Source of the DNA: CAYXZL01 sp964469925
GTDB lineage: Bacteria; Patescibacteriota; Gracilibacteria; Absconditabacterales; Absconditicoccaceae
Direction: 5' to 3'
Assembly (NCBI GenBank): GCA_964469925.1
Contig: CAYXZL010000001.1
Span: forward strand, 62,001-126,000
Length of the DNA: 64,000 bases
Shown here: one piece after another, positions 1 to 10,026 of the stretch
How the letters are laid out: every line of letters starts with the position of its first letter
How positions within the stretch are numbered: the stretch's first letter is position 1
The notes under the pieces: generated by a model
What the model was told of the DNA's origin: nothing
Seen by the model: the letters and a program-made list of their open reading frames with translations, nothing else
Databases searched by the model: none
Made by a program: the position numbers and the translations under genes

Positions 1-48
1 GAGGCGATACAAAGAAAAATTTGAATAAATAATAAGAGGGGCTATTAA
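1..48 (+). other. possible 3' end of a gene entering from the left
   Basis: Two plus frames are open from base 1. One ends at TAA 26-28 with a charged tail, and the other ends at TAA 46-48 after one TGA. Too little sequence is present to choose between them or to name a product, so this is only a note that a coding end may lie here. Confidence 0.2.
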
Positions 49-65
49 CCTAGTTCATCAAGAGT

Positions 66-97
66 AAAAGAAAAAGACTAACTATGAAAGTTAGTCT
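66..97 (-). terminator. rho-independent terminator after tRNA-Gly(GCC)
   Basis: A perfect 9-bp inverted repeat (75-83 with 89-97, 5-nt loop) is followed on the minus strand by a U-rich run, seen as the A-rich plus strand at 66-74. It sits about 50 bp downstream of the minus-strand tRNA-Gly and would end that transcript. Confidence 0.75.
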
Positions 98-143
98 CAA
101 TTGAAATCTCCTAGTATGATAGACTCAAGGGTTGATTTTTTGA

Positions 144-220
144 TGGAGCGGAATACGGGATTCGAACCCGCGACCTCAACCTTGGCAAGGTTGCGCTCTA
201 GCCAACTGAGCTAATTCCGC
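144..220 (-). tRNA. tRNA-Gly(GCC)
   Basis: A full cloverleaf is visible: 7-bp acceptor GCGGAAT/ATTCCGC, T-arm GGTTCGAATCC, and a 5-bp anticodon stem CAACC/GGTTG around loop TTGCCAA, giving anticodon GCC. The discriminator is U and CCA is encoded. It reads GGC/GGU and is distinct from the UGA-reading tRNA-Gly at 58140-58213. Confidence 0.96.
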
Positions 221-239
221 ATATTTTGTAGTTCACCCA

Positions 240-540
240 TATAGTCATTTGTTCTATCTTTTCAAATCATTTTCAAGCAGCCACACTTATTACTTATATA
301 TACTAATATAATATATATAAAATAATAACAATAATAATAAAACAGCTTGTGAAAGAATGGTTAAAAAATCAAATAAAACTCTTACATATAAAGATTACTA
401 GCTTGTTGAAAGAATGTAAAAAACAAAAGCTTGTGAAAAAACGGAAACAAAAATTTGAATTTGTGCTATAAATACTACACAAGTTTTAAACATTGTTGAA
501 AACCCACATACTGCTTATTGAGAAAATTGAAATAAGATTT
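240..540. repeat. AT-rich non-coding stretch with three short repeats
   Basis: No gene is visible between tRNA-Gly and the MarR gene. The stretch has a run of alternating A/T near 295-340, then three related copies of AGCTTGT(T)GAAARAA-type sequence at 344-359, 400-416 and 427-443, and a looser match near 493. On the minus strand two copies read CTTTCACA or TTTTCACA, loosely like a DnaA box (TTATNCACA) but with at least two mismatches. It may be a regulator-binding or replication-related region; this is a guess from composition only. Confidence 0.4.
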
Positions 541-622
541 TAAATAAGTCAATTATCTCTTGTTTTTATTATAAGAAACGATAGATAGTAACCTCGATTA
601 CTAATATATAAAATAAACGTGA

Positions 623-1081
623 ATGAAAAAAACAAAAACTTGCCTGCAAAACTGATGATCGTGTATCCCCCCTCCTGGTTATCTCTTATGGAAATCATCA
701 AATCTCCGACAAAAAAAAATAAATGATACACTGAGAAGATTCGACCTAACCCATGTTCAGTTCATAATCCTAGCGTATGCTTATCACCACCATCAATCAT
801 GATCTCAAAACTATCTTACTCAGACACAGATTGCACAGGAGGGAGAGCTAGAAGTAATGATGACATCCAAAGTTATAAGAACCCTAGAAAAAAAATGATT
901 TATCAAAAGAAATAGAAACGAAAAAGACCTGAGATCCTATCATAGTAGTATAACAAGTGCCGGTATCAAAATATTTGAAGAAGCATGACCAGAGGTATAT
1001 AGGCAAGATCAAGAATTTTTTTTGTGAGTATGAGACCAACAAGTGGTCATACAAACATTGCAAACACTCCTCGACCAATAA
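623..1081 (+). CDS. MarR-family transcriptional regulator
   Basis: The 152-residue protein needs seven in-frame TGA codons read as glycine. After a short N-terminal extension it has the MarR pattern: a PGYLLW segment, a helix ending FDLTHVQFIILA, then the winged helix with TQIAQEGELEVMMTSKV (recognition helix) and RTLEKKGFIKR before the wing. CGA at 707-709 lies where relatives have Trp (NLWQ). MarR proteins bind DNA as dimers and usually repress neighbouring efflux genes until a ligand binds. The next gene starts 38 bp downstream and belongs to an efflux system, so it probably controls genes 1120-7249. The start is the first ATG before the conserved region. Confidence 0.85.
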
Positions 1082-1119
1082 ACAAGTAATTCTTTTTATA
1101 CGACCGTAATAAACTAATA

Positions 1120-3027
1120 ATGAAACAGAGAATGTGATATATTGCAATAATATTTTTCTTTGCAATAACCTTACTTGCTGGTTGCGGGAAAAAAACGCCA
1201 AACCAAGAGTCCGATTCCGAAAAACTCATAAACCAGTACAATCAGTCAGGTATTGTTGCTCCTTTGTCTTGATGAGAAGCTTTCCTGATTCAGACAACTA
1301 ACTTGGAAGATGTGAATCAAGATATCCAAGTACAAAAGGCTGGTAAGCTCATGGGATCGTCAAATATTACCGTTACTGCACAAGTTAATGGTCGTGTAGA
1401 AGCAATCAATGTCAGAGAGTGACAATATATTGGTCCTTGATCAGTATTGGTGTTACTTTCTGATACGGTTGGAAATTATAGTATTCAAGTAGAAAGAGCT
1501 GAAGTATGACTTGAGAGGGCAAACCTAAACTACCAACAATCAGAATTGCAGTTATCAAAATCGATTGTGGATGCACAAAATAGTTTAGAAAAAGCACAGA
1601 ATGATTATGTTGTGATGCAAGAAAAACTTGAGCAGGCTGTCCGCTCGGCCAAAATATCCCTCAATAATGCACAACTTTCTGGTTTCACAGCAACAGCCTT
1701 GGAAATCGATAAACTCAAAACTGAACTAGATAATCAGCTTACAAGTCTGAAAAATTCTTTTCAATCACAAAAGATAACTGCTGTACAACTAAAAAAAGAT
1801 GTGCTAGATAAAGTAGACAGTATCTTGTGAATGAGTAGTATTTATAAGGGTACCGTATCAAGGTGGGATGACTACTTGGGGATAAGAAATGTTGGAGCAA
1901 AAAATGAAGCAAAAGCTTTGTATGCAAAGATAAATAACTCCACTATAGAAACGATATCAGGTTTTCCAGTAACAGACGATAACCTTAAAGAGGAAATACA
2001 AATAATCAAACAGACATATAACGATCTCCTGAGTCTTCTGGATACGATGAGGCTTGTTATTGATAGTTCACTAGAGTGAAACTCTCTAACATCAACAGAT
2101 ATAGCAACATTTAGAGCTTCGATAGACACCTTACGTGCAGCACAACAGACCAAATATTGACTCTTTATTAGCTACGAAAATACAGCAAACAGTATTTTTT
2201 CTGACAAAGAAGATAACGCTATTGATACAACAATTGAGCAGCAAATAGCAATTATTAAGAAAAACGCCGAAGTGTGATTGGAAAAAGCACAGTTGGGTTA
2301 TGATCAAGCAGCAACACAGGCTAAGGACGGTTTATTTCAGGCTAGCTTAGCACTCACTATTGCAAAAGAAAATCAGCAAATAGCACAAAAAAACAAAGAT
2401 CTTCAACTAGCACTCCTAAAAAATGCCATCAAAGACGCACAAGTAGCACTCAAGGATGCACAGAGACAGTACAACAAATTAACGGTTACAACACCCATCA
2501 ATGCTGTTGTGCAAGAAATTATCGTAGATAAAGGGCAAGAGGTATGACTAGGAACACCTATTGCAAAAATTGTGTGAACACAAAACAATGAAGTGTTAGT
2601 ATCATTTGATGAAAAAGAAATAGAAAGCGTCTCAGTAGGTCAAGAAGTACAAGTTACTTATTTGGGCAATAGCTACACGGGTAATATCACTGCAGTATGA
2701 TCAGTGGCAGACGCAACGTTAAGCTATCCAGTAACAGTAAAGGTAAACGATACAATAGGGCAATTGGGTTGATCAGTGACTGTTATGATCCCACTGAGTG
2801 GCAAAGCAAGAGTATTGCCACTCAGTGCTGTCAAGTTAATAGGTAAGAATAGGGGTACAATCTATACTTTGGTTAATTGACTACCTCAGCAAGTATCGGT
2901 CGAACTATGACAGGTATGGTGAGATAAGATAGAAGTAACATCAGACCTCCCATCAGAAACTATAGTTATACTCACTGATATGTCTAACTTTGACCCTGCG
3001 GTGAACACTATTCAACTTCAGCAATAG
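1120..3027 (+). CDS. lipoprotein membrane-fusion protein (HlyD/MacA type)
   Basis: The 635-residue protein begins with a lipoprotein signal peptide (MKQRMGYIAIIF..., lipobox LLAGC), so it should be anchored outside the membrane by a lipidated cysteine near residue 22. It then has the first half of a biotinyl/lipoyl-like hairpin (residues about 80-125), a very long coiled coil (about 125-470) and the returning lipoyl half with a beta-barrel ending before residue 635. Such periplasmic adaptors connect an inner-membrane pump to an exit channel. Its pump partner is the RND gene at 4073. No TolC-like gene is present, and CPR cells may lack an outer membrane, so the distal partner is unclear. The coiled coil is longer than in AcrA. 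Confidence 0.85.
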
Positions 3028-3037
3028 AAAGTATTTG

Positions 3038-3487
3038 ATGAACAAAGGCAAAAAAATACACATAGACAGACAGTTCACTGCGGTCAAGGCACTTATCGTA
3101 AATAGCGACAATAAAATACTATTACTGCGTGAGTCCAGTAAATACGAAGATGGAACGGAATATTCTAAGAATAAGTGGTGAATGCCCGGTGGTAGGGTAA
3201 GCATAGGGGAATCCCGAGATCACGCACTGATTAGAGAGGTAAAAGAAGAGTCATGATTAGATATTCTTGACCACAAACCATTCTACGTTGGCGAACGATA
3301 TCCACAAGTAAGATGAGAACAACGACAGATATTAGGAGTTTTTTTTCTCTGCATACCAAGCACCAGTGACGTGAAGCTAGGATTAGATCATCAAAACTAT
3401 ACACGAATAAATCCTAAAGATTACACAAACTATGATATACTCCCCCCAGAAGATAGGGTGATACAGTTTTATGGAGAAACTGCCTAA
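3038..3487 (+). CDS. Nudix hydrolase
   Basis: The 149-residue protein has one Nudix fold. The Nudix box (GX5EX7REUXEEXGU) runs from GGRVSIGE through REVKEESGL, and the final conserved Gly is encoded by TGA, which is direct support for TGA as glycine. CGA at 3296-3298 lies in a GE-x-YP segment where related Nudix proteins have Trp. Nudix enzymes hydrolyse nucleoside diphosphates linked to another group, and the EE pair binds Mg2+. The substrate cannot be told. It lies 10 bp after the membrane-fusion gene and 3 bp before another Nudix gene, between the two halves of an efflux system. Confidence 0.9.
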
Positions 3488-3490
3488 ATC

Positions 3491-4048
3491 ATGACACAAA
3501 AAAAACTATCTCCGCGGACAGTTTACACAGAAAAAAGGGTTTTTATTGATAACCCCATCTTCTACGTGACAGAAAAAACCATGAGTTCAGAGAAGAAAAA
3601 AGAATTCAATGCACACGTCGTCTACTTCAAACCATGAGTAAGGGTGCTTGTATTAGACGATGATTTGATGGTATATCTCAATAGTGAGTTCAGAATAGCT
3701 ACGAATGAGTATAGTATAGAATGTCCTGGTGGAGTGAGAGAGTCTGGAGAAACACCAGAACAAGCAGCAAGAAGAGAGGTAAAAGAAGAGTTGGGTGTAG
3801 AATTATCTTCTCTTGAGTATATTACTACTAGCTGTGTGGCAAAATCATTTGTTGTAGGACCGACCAACTTATTTATTGGACACGGAACAGTTAAAGACAA
3901 ACCGACATTAGACGGTGCAGAATATATCACATTACTAAAGATTCCATTAGAACAAGCATATACCATAATGAAAAAGGGAGAGATAGATGACAGCAATACA
4001 ATGATCCTATTATACGAAGCATATCAAAGGTACAAACTTAGAATATAG
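3491..4048 (+). CDS. Nudix hydrolase, ADP-ribose pyrophosphatase-like
   Basis: The 185-residue protein has about 50 residues of beta-rich N-terminal domain and then a Nudix domain with a complete box (CPGGVRESGE through REVKEELGVE). This two-part layout and the PGG just before the box resemble ADP-ribose/ADP-sugar pyrophosphatases (NudF/NUDT5 type), which cleave ADP-ribose to AMP and ribose 5-phosphate. The ATG at 3491 follows the previous stop by 3 bp, so the pair is probably co-transcribed. One TGA (KPGVR) is read as Gly. The exact substrate is inference. Confidence 0.85.
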
Positions 4049-4072
4049 CTTTATAATAAAAAAGTTTTTTTG

Positions 4073-7000
4073 ATGAATCAAAAGATAGAAAATTTCTACA
4101 AAACACTCTCACAAGATTTTTTTGGCTTTTGGGTAAGAAGGCGGAGAATTACGCTCTTGTTTGCTGTTGTGTTGGTGGCACTAGGTATGTATGCCCTATT
4201 TACTATACCCAAAGAGTCGAGTCCCAAGATAGAGTTTGGTATTATTGGGATCAACACAATCTATCTTTGAGCATCACCAGAAGATATCGATCAACTCATT
4301 ACAGCAAAAATAGAAAAAAAAATATTAGATATTAAGGGCGTAAGCAAGGTCGAGTCAAGCAGCAGTCTTTCAGTATCAAATATTACAGTAACCTTAGAAA
4401 ATGAAGCAGACACAAACCAAGTCTTAACAGATATAAAAGATGAAATAGATAAAACAGTATTGCCTACAGATGTAGAAGATCCGATCGTGACAGAGATATC
4501 TACTGACACAAAGCAAATGTTTGATATCCTTGTTTATGCACCAGAGAACAGAATAAGTGAGTGAGAACTAAAACAGAAAGCAGAAAAAATAAAAGCTTTA
4601 TTAGAAGGGAAAAACAAAATCTCAACTATCGTCATAGATTGATCAAGCGATTATGATATTCAAATATTAGTAGACAAGAGCAAAGTAGAAAGTATTAAAT
4701 TGGGGTTGGCTTCTTTGGCTCAAGCAATCCGTGGTTTTGTGACAAGGGTTCCTCTAGGAAATTATACGATCGACGAAACAAATTACGACTACAGAATCAC
4801 AAAGTCAGTAGATAAAGAAGAAGATTTATGAAAGATAATTATTCCTAGTAATGCAGGAGCGATTCGTCTTGCCGATATTGCCACAATCCAAAAAAAGTAC
4901 AAGGATGAAAGAGTGTTGAAGATGGGAAAGTATCAAGAAAAAGGATATAAATATGTCCGTCTTACCTTCAATAAAAAACAAGGAGCAAATATATTTACAT
5001 CTTCTGAGGCAGCAAAGAGTGCTATTGAAGAATTAATGAAAACAGAAGAATTTTCCTGACTGCAATATAGTTATGTGCAAGATATAGCGAGTTTTATCCA
5101 AGACGATTATAAGTCTTTGGCAAAAAATTGACTAACGACCATGATATTGGTTTTTGTTGCAGTCCTCCTATTTGTATGACTAAAGGAGGGTATAATAGCA
5201 ACACTTTCAATCCCACTGGCGTTTTTTGTTACATTCATCGTACTCAAACAAATGTGACTGTCACTCAATTTTCTCACAAACTTTAGTCTGATAGTAACCT
5301 TTGGTATAGCTATCGACACGATTATAGTGATCATTGAAGCCGCAGCGGAGAAAATCAAACTTTGACATGAAGCAACATCCGCAGTACTCTTGGCTGTCAG
5401 AGACTACAAACGACCACTGATTTCGTGAACAGCAACAACCGTCGTTGTATTTATTCCCCTATTTACACTCCCCTGAGTGACGGGAAAGTTTCTGGCCTAC
5501 ATACCCATTACGATTTTCATTACCCTTGTGGCAGCATTGTTTATTTCACTGACTCTCAACCCAGTCTTCTATTATCTTAGCTCAAAAAGAAAGAACTATT
5601 ATGTTAAAGATAGAGAGGAAGAAGAATTTCTTGAAGATGACGAAAAAGAGCTTCTTCTCCTAGAAAGAGAGTGAAAAGAAGAAAAGGAAGCTAGTGAGAG
5701 TTCTCTGCGTCATAGGACCATTGATAAACTTTGTGATCTCTACCATGATTTTTTGGAGAAGTTTCTTGTGAACAAAAAAAGAAGACGAAGAGCGATAGTG
5801 GCACCGATCATTATTCTTATTGTTTCATTCCCTTTACTAGCACCCCAGATCGGATTCAAGCTCTTCCCGTCGGGAGATAATCCATATTTATTTGTTGATG
5901 TTAAATCACCAGTATGATCGAGTAAAACAGTATTGCAAAAATATGAATCACAGGTTGATGACGCGTTATCAAGCATCCCAGAAGTCAAAGAGTTCTACTA
6001 CAGTATCAAAGACAACCTTCTGAGTGCATCTATCGAATTACGAACAAAAGAAGAAAGGGCATCTCGTGGCATGAGAGATAGTTTTGCAGTAGAAGAAGAA
6101 ATTAACGAAAAGCTTTCTTCTCTCAAACAGTACGGCCTATCCGTGGAGTCAAAGGTAGAGTCTTGAGGTCCTCCAGTGGGTAAAGCAGTAGGGATTAAAT
6201 TAGTGGCGGGATCAATAGATCAGTTTGAAGAACTAAAAAGGGTATCAGGAGATTTTGAGGCGTTTTTAAAGTCACAAAGTCATACAAAAAACACAGCAAA
6301 CTCTAGTAAAAGCACTCCATGACAGTTTGTATTTGATTTTGATAAGGCCGCTTTAGAGGTGTTGGGCTTAACACCAGGGCAAGTGATACCAGAGGTCGTG
6401 GCCGCAATTAACGGCATCAATGCCTGATCGCTACCATGAAGATTTGACGACTACGATATCAGAGTTTTATACAAAGAGTTTATTAGTGATTTGACCCCTC
6501 AGGATGTAGATAACTTGTTGATTACAACGCCTATAGGACAGGTACGTTTGTGAGATATAACCAATTACAACTTCGCAACCAACATCAACGCAATCAGCAG
6601 AGAGAATGGTGATATAGTCATTAAAGTCGAGGCAGATCTTGAAAACAATCTTCCACCAACATCAACACAAGCTGCATTAGCATCATTCGCAGAAAGCTAC
6701 CCCTTCCCACAGGGTATTTCCTATCAAATGGGATGAGAAAATAATGAAAACTCCGATTTAATTATTTCTATGGGAGTCTCTTTCATCATAGCAGTTTTGC
6801 TCATATATTCTATCCTAGTGTTTCAATTCAACAGCTTCAAGCAGCCAGCATTTATTATGTATACGGTACTGATGGCCATGTTGTGAGCAAACATAGGACT
6901 TTTCATCACAGGGAACCCATACAGCATGGCTTTTGGAATTGGCTTTATTGCACTGACAGGTATCGTCGTAAATGATGCTATTGTCCTGATAGATAGGATC

Positions 7001-7249
7001 AATCGCAATAAAACAAGGGGTATGGATACATACGCGGCTATCGTAGAAGCTGGGAAAAGCAGATTACAACCAATCATTTTAACAACTATTACAACAATAC
7101 TTGGTCTAATGTCCATTGTGAGACAAGACGAATTTTTTGCATGATTAGCATACACCATCATGTTCGGGCTTTTTGTATGATCTCTGATGACATTATTTGT
7201 GATACCAGCGATATATTATCAGTTTGTAAAAGATGCTGCTAGTAAGTAA
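4073..7249 (+). CDS. RND-superfamily efflux transporter (AcrB/HAE1 type)
   Basis: The 1058-residue protein is the usual size for AcrB-type pumps. It has a cytoplasmic N-terminus, TM1 near residues 25-45, a large extracytoplasmic loop, a first membrane bundle (about 350-520), a second loop and a second bundle (about 890-1050). Visible RND marks include SxxxTFGIAIDTIIV in half one and GIVVNDAIVLIDRIN in half two. An acidic cytoplasmic insert (EREEEEFLEDDEKE-like) near residues 520-540 is unusual. CGA at 5411-5413 falls in a YK-x-P segment where relatives have Trp. The pump would use the proton-motive force with the adaptor at 1120. The 3' end overlaps the convergent gene at 7239 by 11 bp. Confidence 0.92.
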
Positions 7250-7430
7250 GAGGTCCAATAAGCTTGTCTAACTCTTTCTTTTCTTGGCCGCTAAATCATT
7301 CTTGTTGCTCGATAAGTTGCTGGAGTTTGGCGATTTTCTGCTTTGCTTGGTCATATTCACTTTTGTCAACAACAAAGAGATCATGCTCTTGACGAGAGTT
7401 TTTGTCATCATCTCAAACACTACGGTCCAT
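7239..7430 (-). CDS. small acidic protein, unknown
   Basis: This is a 63-residue, highly charged soluble protein (start MDRSVGDDDKNSRQEHD) with a predicted helix rich in Q, K and E in the second half and no membrane segment. Two TGA codons are read as Gly. It starts 23 bp after the minus-strand membrane gene at 7454, so the two are probably co-transcribed. Its stop codon lies inside the last codons of the RND gene on the other strand. I do not recognise a family. Confidence 0.55.
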
Positions 7431-7453
7431 AAGAGGGAACGCGAGAATAAATA

Positions 7454-7870
7454 CTATACTTCTATGACTTCCATCTTCGCTTCCTTAGCTTTTTGCTCAA
7501 TCTTTTTGCTAACAAAGAGTTTTGCTGGTCAAGCAATAAAAAAAACAACTCAGAGTACCTTCACAATATCACCGATGTAAATACCCGCTTCAGCGTTGTT
7601 TGCCAAAATATAATGTCATATGACAAGGAGAAAAAGTCACAAAACAGAAAGGGTCGTTCTAGACCAAGTGACATGAAACTGTTGTATGCTATAATTAATA
7701 AACACATACACTGAAGTAACAATCAAAATGATGACGGTGGCTAGGTTGCTACTTGCATATTCAGATTGCACAATCATCTGTCAACCTAGTAGCAAAGTGA
7801 TAAGATATCAAATAAGTCCACCATTGAGTAGAATGACAGCTATTTTTTTGATAAGATCAGAAACAGACAT
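7454..7870 (-). CDS. small integral membrane protein, unknown
   Basis: The 138-residue protein has about four hydrophobic segments (near residues 8-28, 42-62, 75-92 and 100-122). It ends in a charged cytoplasmic tail containing KKIEQKAKEAKMEV. Six TGA codons read as Gly, several inside the membrane spans, are needed to keep the frame open. The layout resembles generic four-helix membrane proteins of unknown function. It heads a two-gene minus-strand unit with 7239-7430. Confidence 0.65.
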
Positions 7871-8061
7871 GTGACATAAGAATACGACTAAAAAACACAC
7901 GACCATCCTACTTATTAAGTAAGACAGTTCAATGGCACATACACTGTGAAAAATGCCAATGTGTTAACTTAGCGCCCAGTAGCAGGCAAAAAATGATTGC
8001 CAAACAATCGACACATACCACGAAGAAATAGTGTATAGGGGTGTGAAATAGAGAAAGACTC

Positions 8062-8604
8062 CTAACCCTTGGCGAAAGCTTCTAATCTTCTTTTTGCCCT
8101 TAGTAACTTGGCAACTCTTTGGCTATGAAACCATAATGGTATTTGTCGAGGGAATAAATGTATTCATACACGCTTACAGTCGACTAGCCAGGGTCTAAGT
8201 GTTCAATCTGCTTGCGTCTGTACCACAATATTTTGAGCAACAAAATCGAAAAGGAAAACGTCCTCTATGTTCATAAGAGTACAGATAGTATCGATGTGGT
8301 CCCAAAATCATTTTTCTGATATTTTTCCATGCAGTCAAACATAGTGCTCAAGAGAAGGAGATGTTGATCAGTCTATCTCACGAACAGGAGTCATAAAAAG
8401 TCTGTTTTCATGGTAAGTTGTCAAAGGGAAATACTCTTTGAGTGAATCTGGTAAGCGAGTGTAGTTATAGTACTCAAGCTTATTTGGATCGCTAGGCACA
8501 TGAAGAAGTGCCGAAAGTAATCTGTGCTTGAGACGAAATTCGTCAGAAAAAATCGTTTTTTCTTACGTATCCGGATTGTAGTGTCTTACTGATCATGAAA
8601 GCAT
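8062..8604 (-). pseudogene. YrbL-like protein gene with an in-frame TAA
   Basis: Codons 14-180 of this frame give a coherent protein resembling the PhoP-regulated YrbL family: DPNKLEYYNY, then TPVREIDGSTSPSLEHYV, then DFVAQNIVVQ and LRPWLVDCK near the C-terminus. An in-frame TAA at 8563-8565 separates this from an upstream ATG at 8604 and 13 codons (ending HYNPDT) that fit the expected N-terminal part. So it is a gene broken by one nonsense base, a gene with a non-standard start after the TAA, or a sequencing error. It lies 32 bp after the SDR gene. The 190 bp downstream (7871-8061) hold no gene, only a short palindrome (ACTTATTAAGT) and an imperfect hairpin. Confidence 0.55.
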
Positions 8605-8635
8605 GTTGGATCGAGAAACAAGATAGTATAGGCGA

Positions 8636-9346
8636 TTAGTGGTTAAATTTTCTCACGACGAGACTGTCAATAATCATGTCTTCCGGTTGAGATAACATAC
8701 TGACAATTAGGTCAGCGACCTTCTCTTTTTTCATCATCCACGAATGCTTACCATATCATGGCTGAAAACTTTCGAATATATTGGTATCCATTCCTCAGGG
8801 ATAAATCTGCATGACTTTTATGTGATATTCCGCAGCCTCTTCGGATAGTCATTTGGTATATCCGTCAACTGCATACTTTGTTCATGCGTAAGGAGACCGT
8901 TCTTTGCAGATGTCTATTCAAGCAATCGAGTTTATGTTAAGTATCTGTCATGTCCTTTGAGCTTTCATGATGGGGAAAATCTTATAGATAGATCACATAA
9001 CAGAAAAGATGTTCGTCATGATGAGAGACTGTAATGTAGCAAGTCCATGTTCTTCAACAGAACCCTCGTGCCATTTAGCGGCGTTATTGATGAGTATGTC
9101 GATTTTTGGGTGTGCATCGATAATGCTATTATACAGTTCATCGAGTGAAGATGCATCACTCAAGTCACCATGGTATCCAAAGAATCTTTCTCACAGCTCT
9201 TGTTGGACTGATGATATTTTGTCCTCACTTTTTCCTATTCAAATAACAGTAGCACCATATCAGAGAAGTTTTCCGGCAACGACTTTTCAGAGACCATCAC
9301 TGGCTCATGTTACAATACAAACCTTGTTAAGGAAAAAAGAATGCAT
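8636..9346 (-). CDS. short-chain dehydrogenase/reductase (SDR)
   Basis: The 236-residue protein is a classical SDR with a Rossmann fold binding NAD(P)H. The cofactor motif TGASDGLG is at residues 13-20, with two of its three Gly encoded by TGA. The NNAA motif is near residue 88, the catalytic Ser is in LNINSIAG, and the YxxxK pair is in SPYAGTKYAV near residue 158. The length matches the family, and PGG followed by T at the C-terminal side is also typical. The substrate cannot be read from the sequence. It follows the HD-domain gene by 20 bp on the same strand. Confidence 0.93.
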
Positions 9347-9366
9347 GCTATTAACTATGCTAAAAC

Positions 9367-9984
9367 TTACTTTTCACCAGTTAAATCATTCTGTGAATAA
9401 TTATTGTCTACAAATTCATGCCACCATCGTTCATTAGGATTACTTGCAAGCATAAGTTTTGCAAGATACTGTGCAGATGCTGTTTTTAAAAACGGAACAC
9501 GCTTTTCCTGGTCTCCCACAAACCATTGCTCTGCCAACTTATTCCCTTGCCACATAAGGACCCACTCATGATAGATTTGTGCCAAATGGTCAGCATCTTT
9601 CACACACCATGAAAGCTGTGTAGTCCTCTCTTCCCATTCATGCAATAGTCATTTCAGTCAGGTCTCTCAAGGGGCTCCGACAAATTGGTCTTGAATAGCC
9701 TTATTCTCATCACACGCATTATATTTCTTCGAGATAAAGTCATGGTCTCCTGTCCTTGCCTCAGCCAGGTCGTGAAAGACGGCCATAGTACAACCCCTAT
9801 GGGCTTCTTGGTCAGATAGTCATTCAAGCTTACATAATATATAGGCTATAAAGGCAACATGGTAACTGTGTGACGCGATAGTATCAAAAGTCGTTCACAA
9901 TGTCCTTGTGTGTGCTCTAGGCATCTGAAGAAGACTAGCAGCTTGTTGGATCAAAAAAAACGCTTTTTTTTGTTGATCAAGCAT
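9367..9984 (-). CDS. HD-domain phosphohydrolase, YfbR/HDDC2-like
   Basis: The 205-residue protein has the HD metal-binding set: His in TIASHSYHVAF (near residue 40), the HD pair in TMAVFHDLAEARTGD (near 71-72) and a later Asp in CVKDADHLAQ (near 133). The FHDLxEAxTGD stretch is characteristic of YfbR/HDDC2-type 5'-deoxynucleotidases, which remove phosphate from dNMPs using a divalent metal. The length agrees with that family. Several TGA codons are read as Gly. Start ATG 9984 is the first in the open frame. Confidence 0.85.
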
Positions 9985-10026
9985 GTTTGCAGGTAAATTG
10001 TATAAAGGCAGAGAGGTGTCCCTGTT

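Noticed and set aside
9009..9437. 142-residue plus-strand ORF
   Set aside because: Antisense to the SDR and HD genes, both of which show complete motifs in the minus frame.
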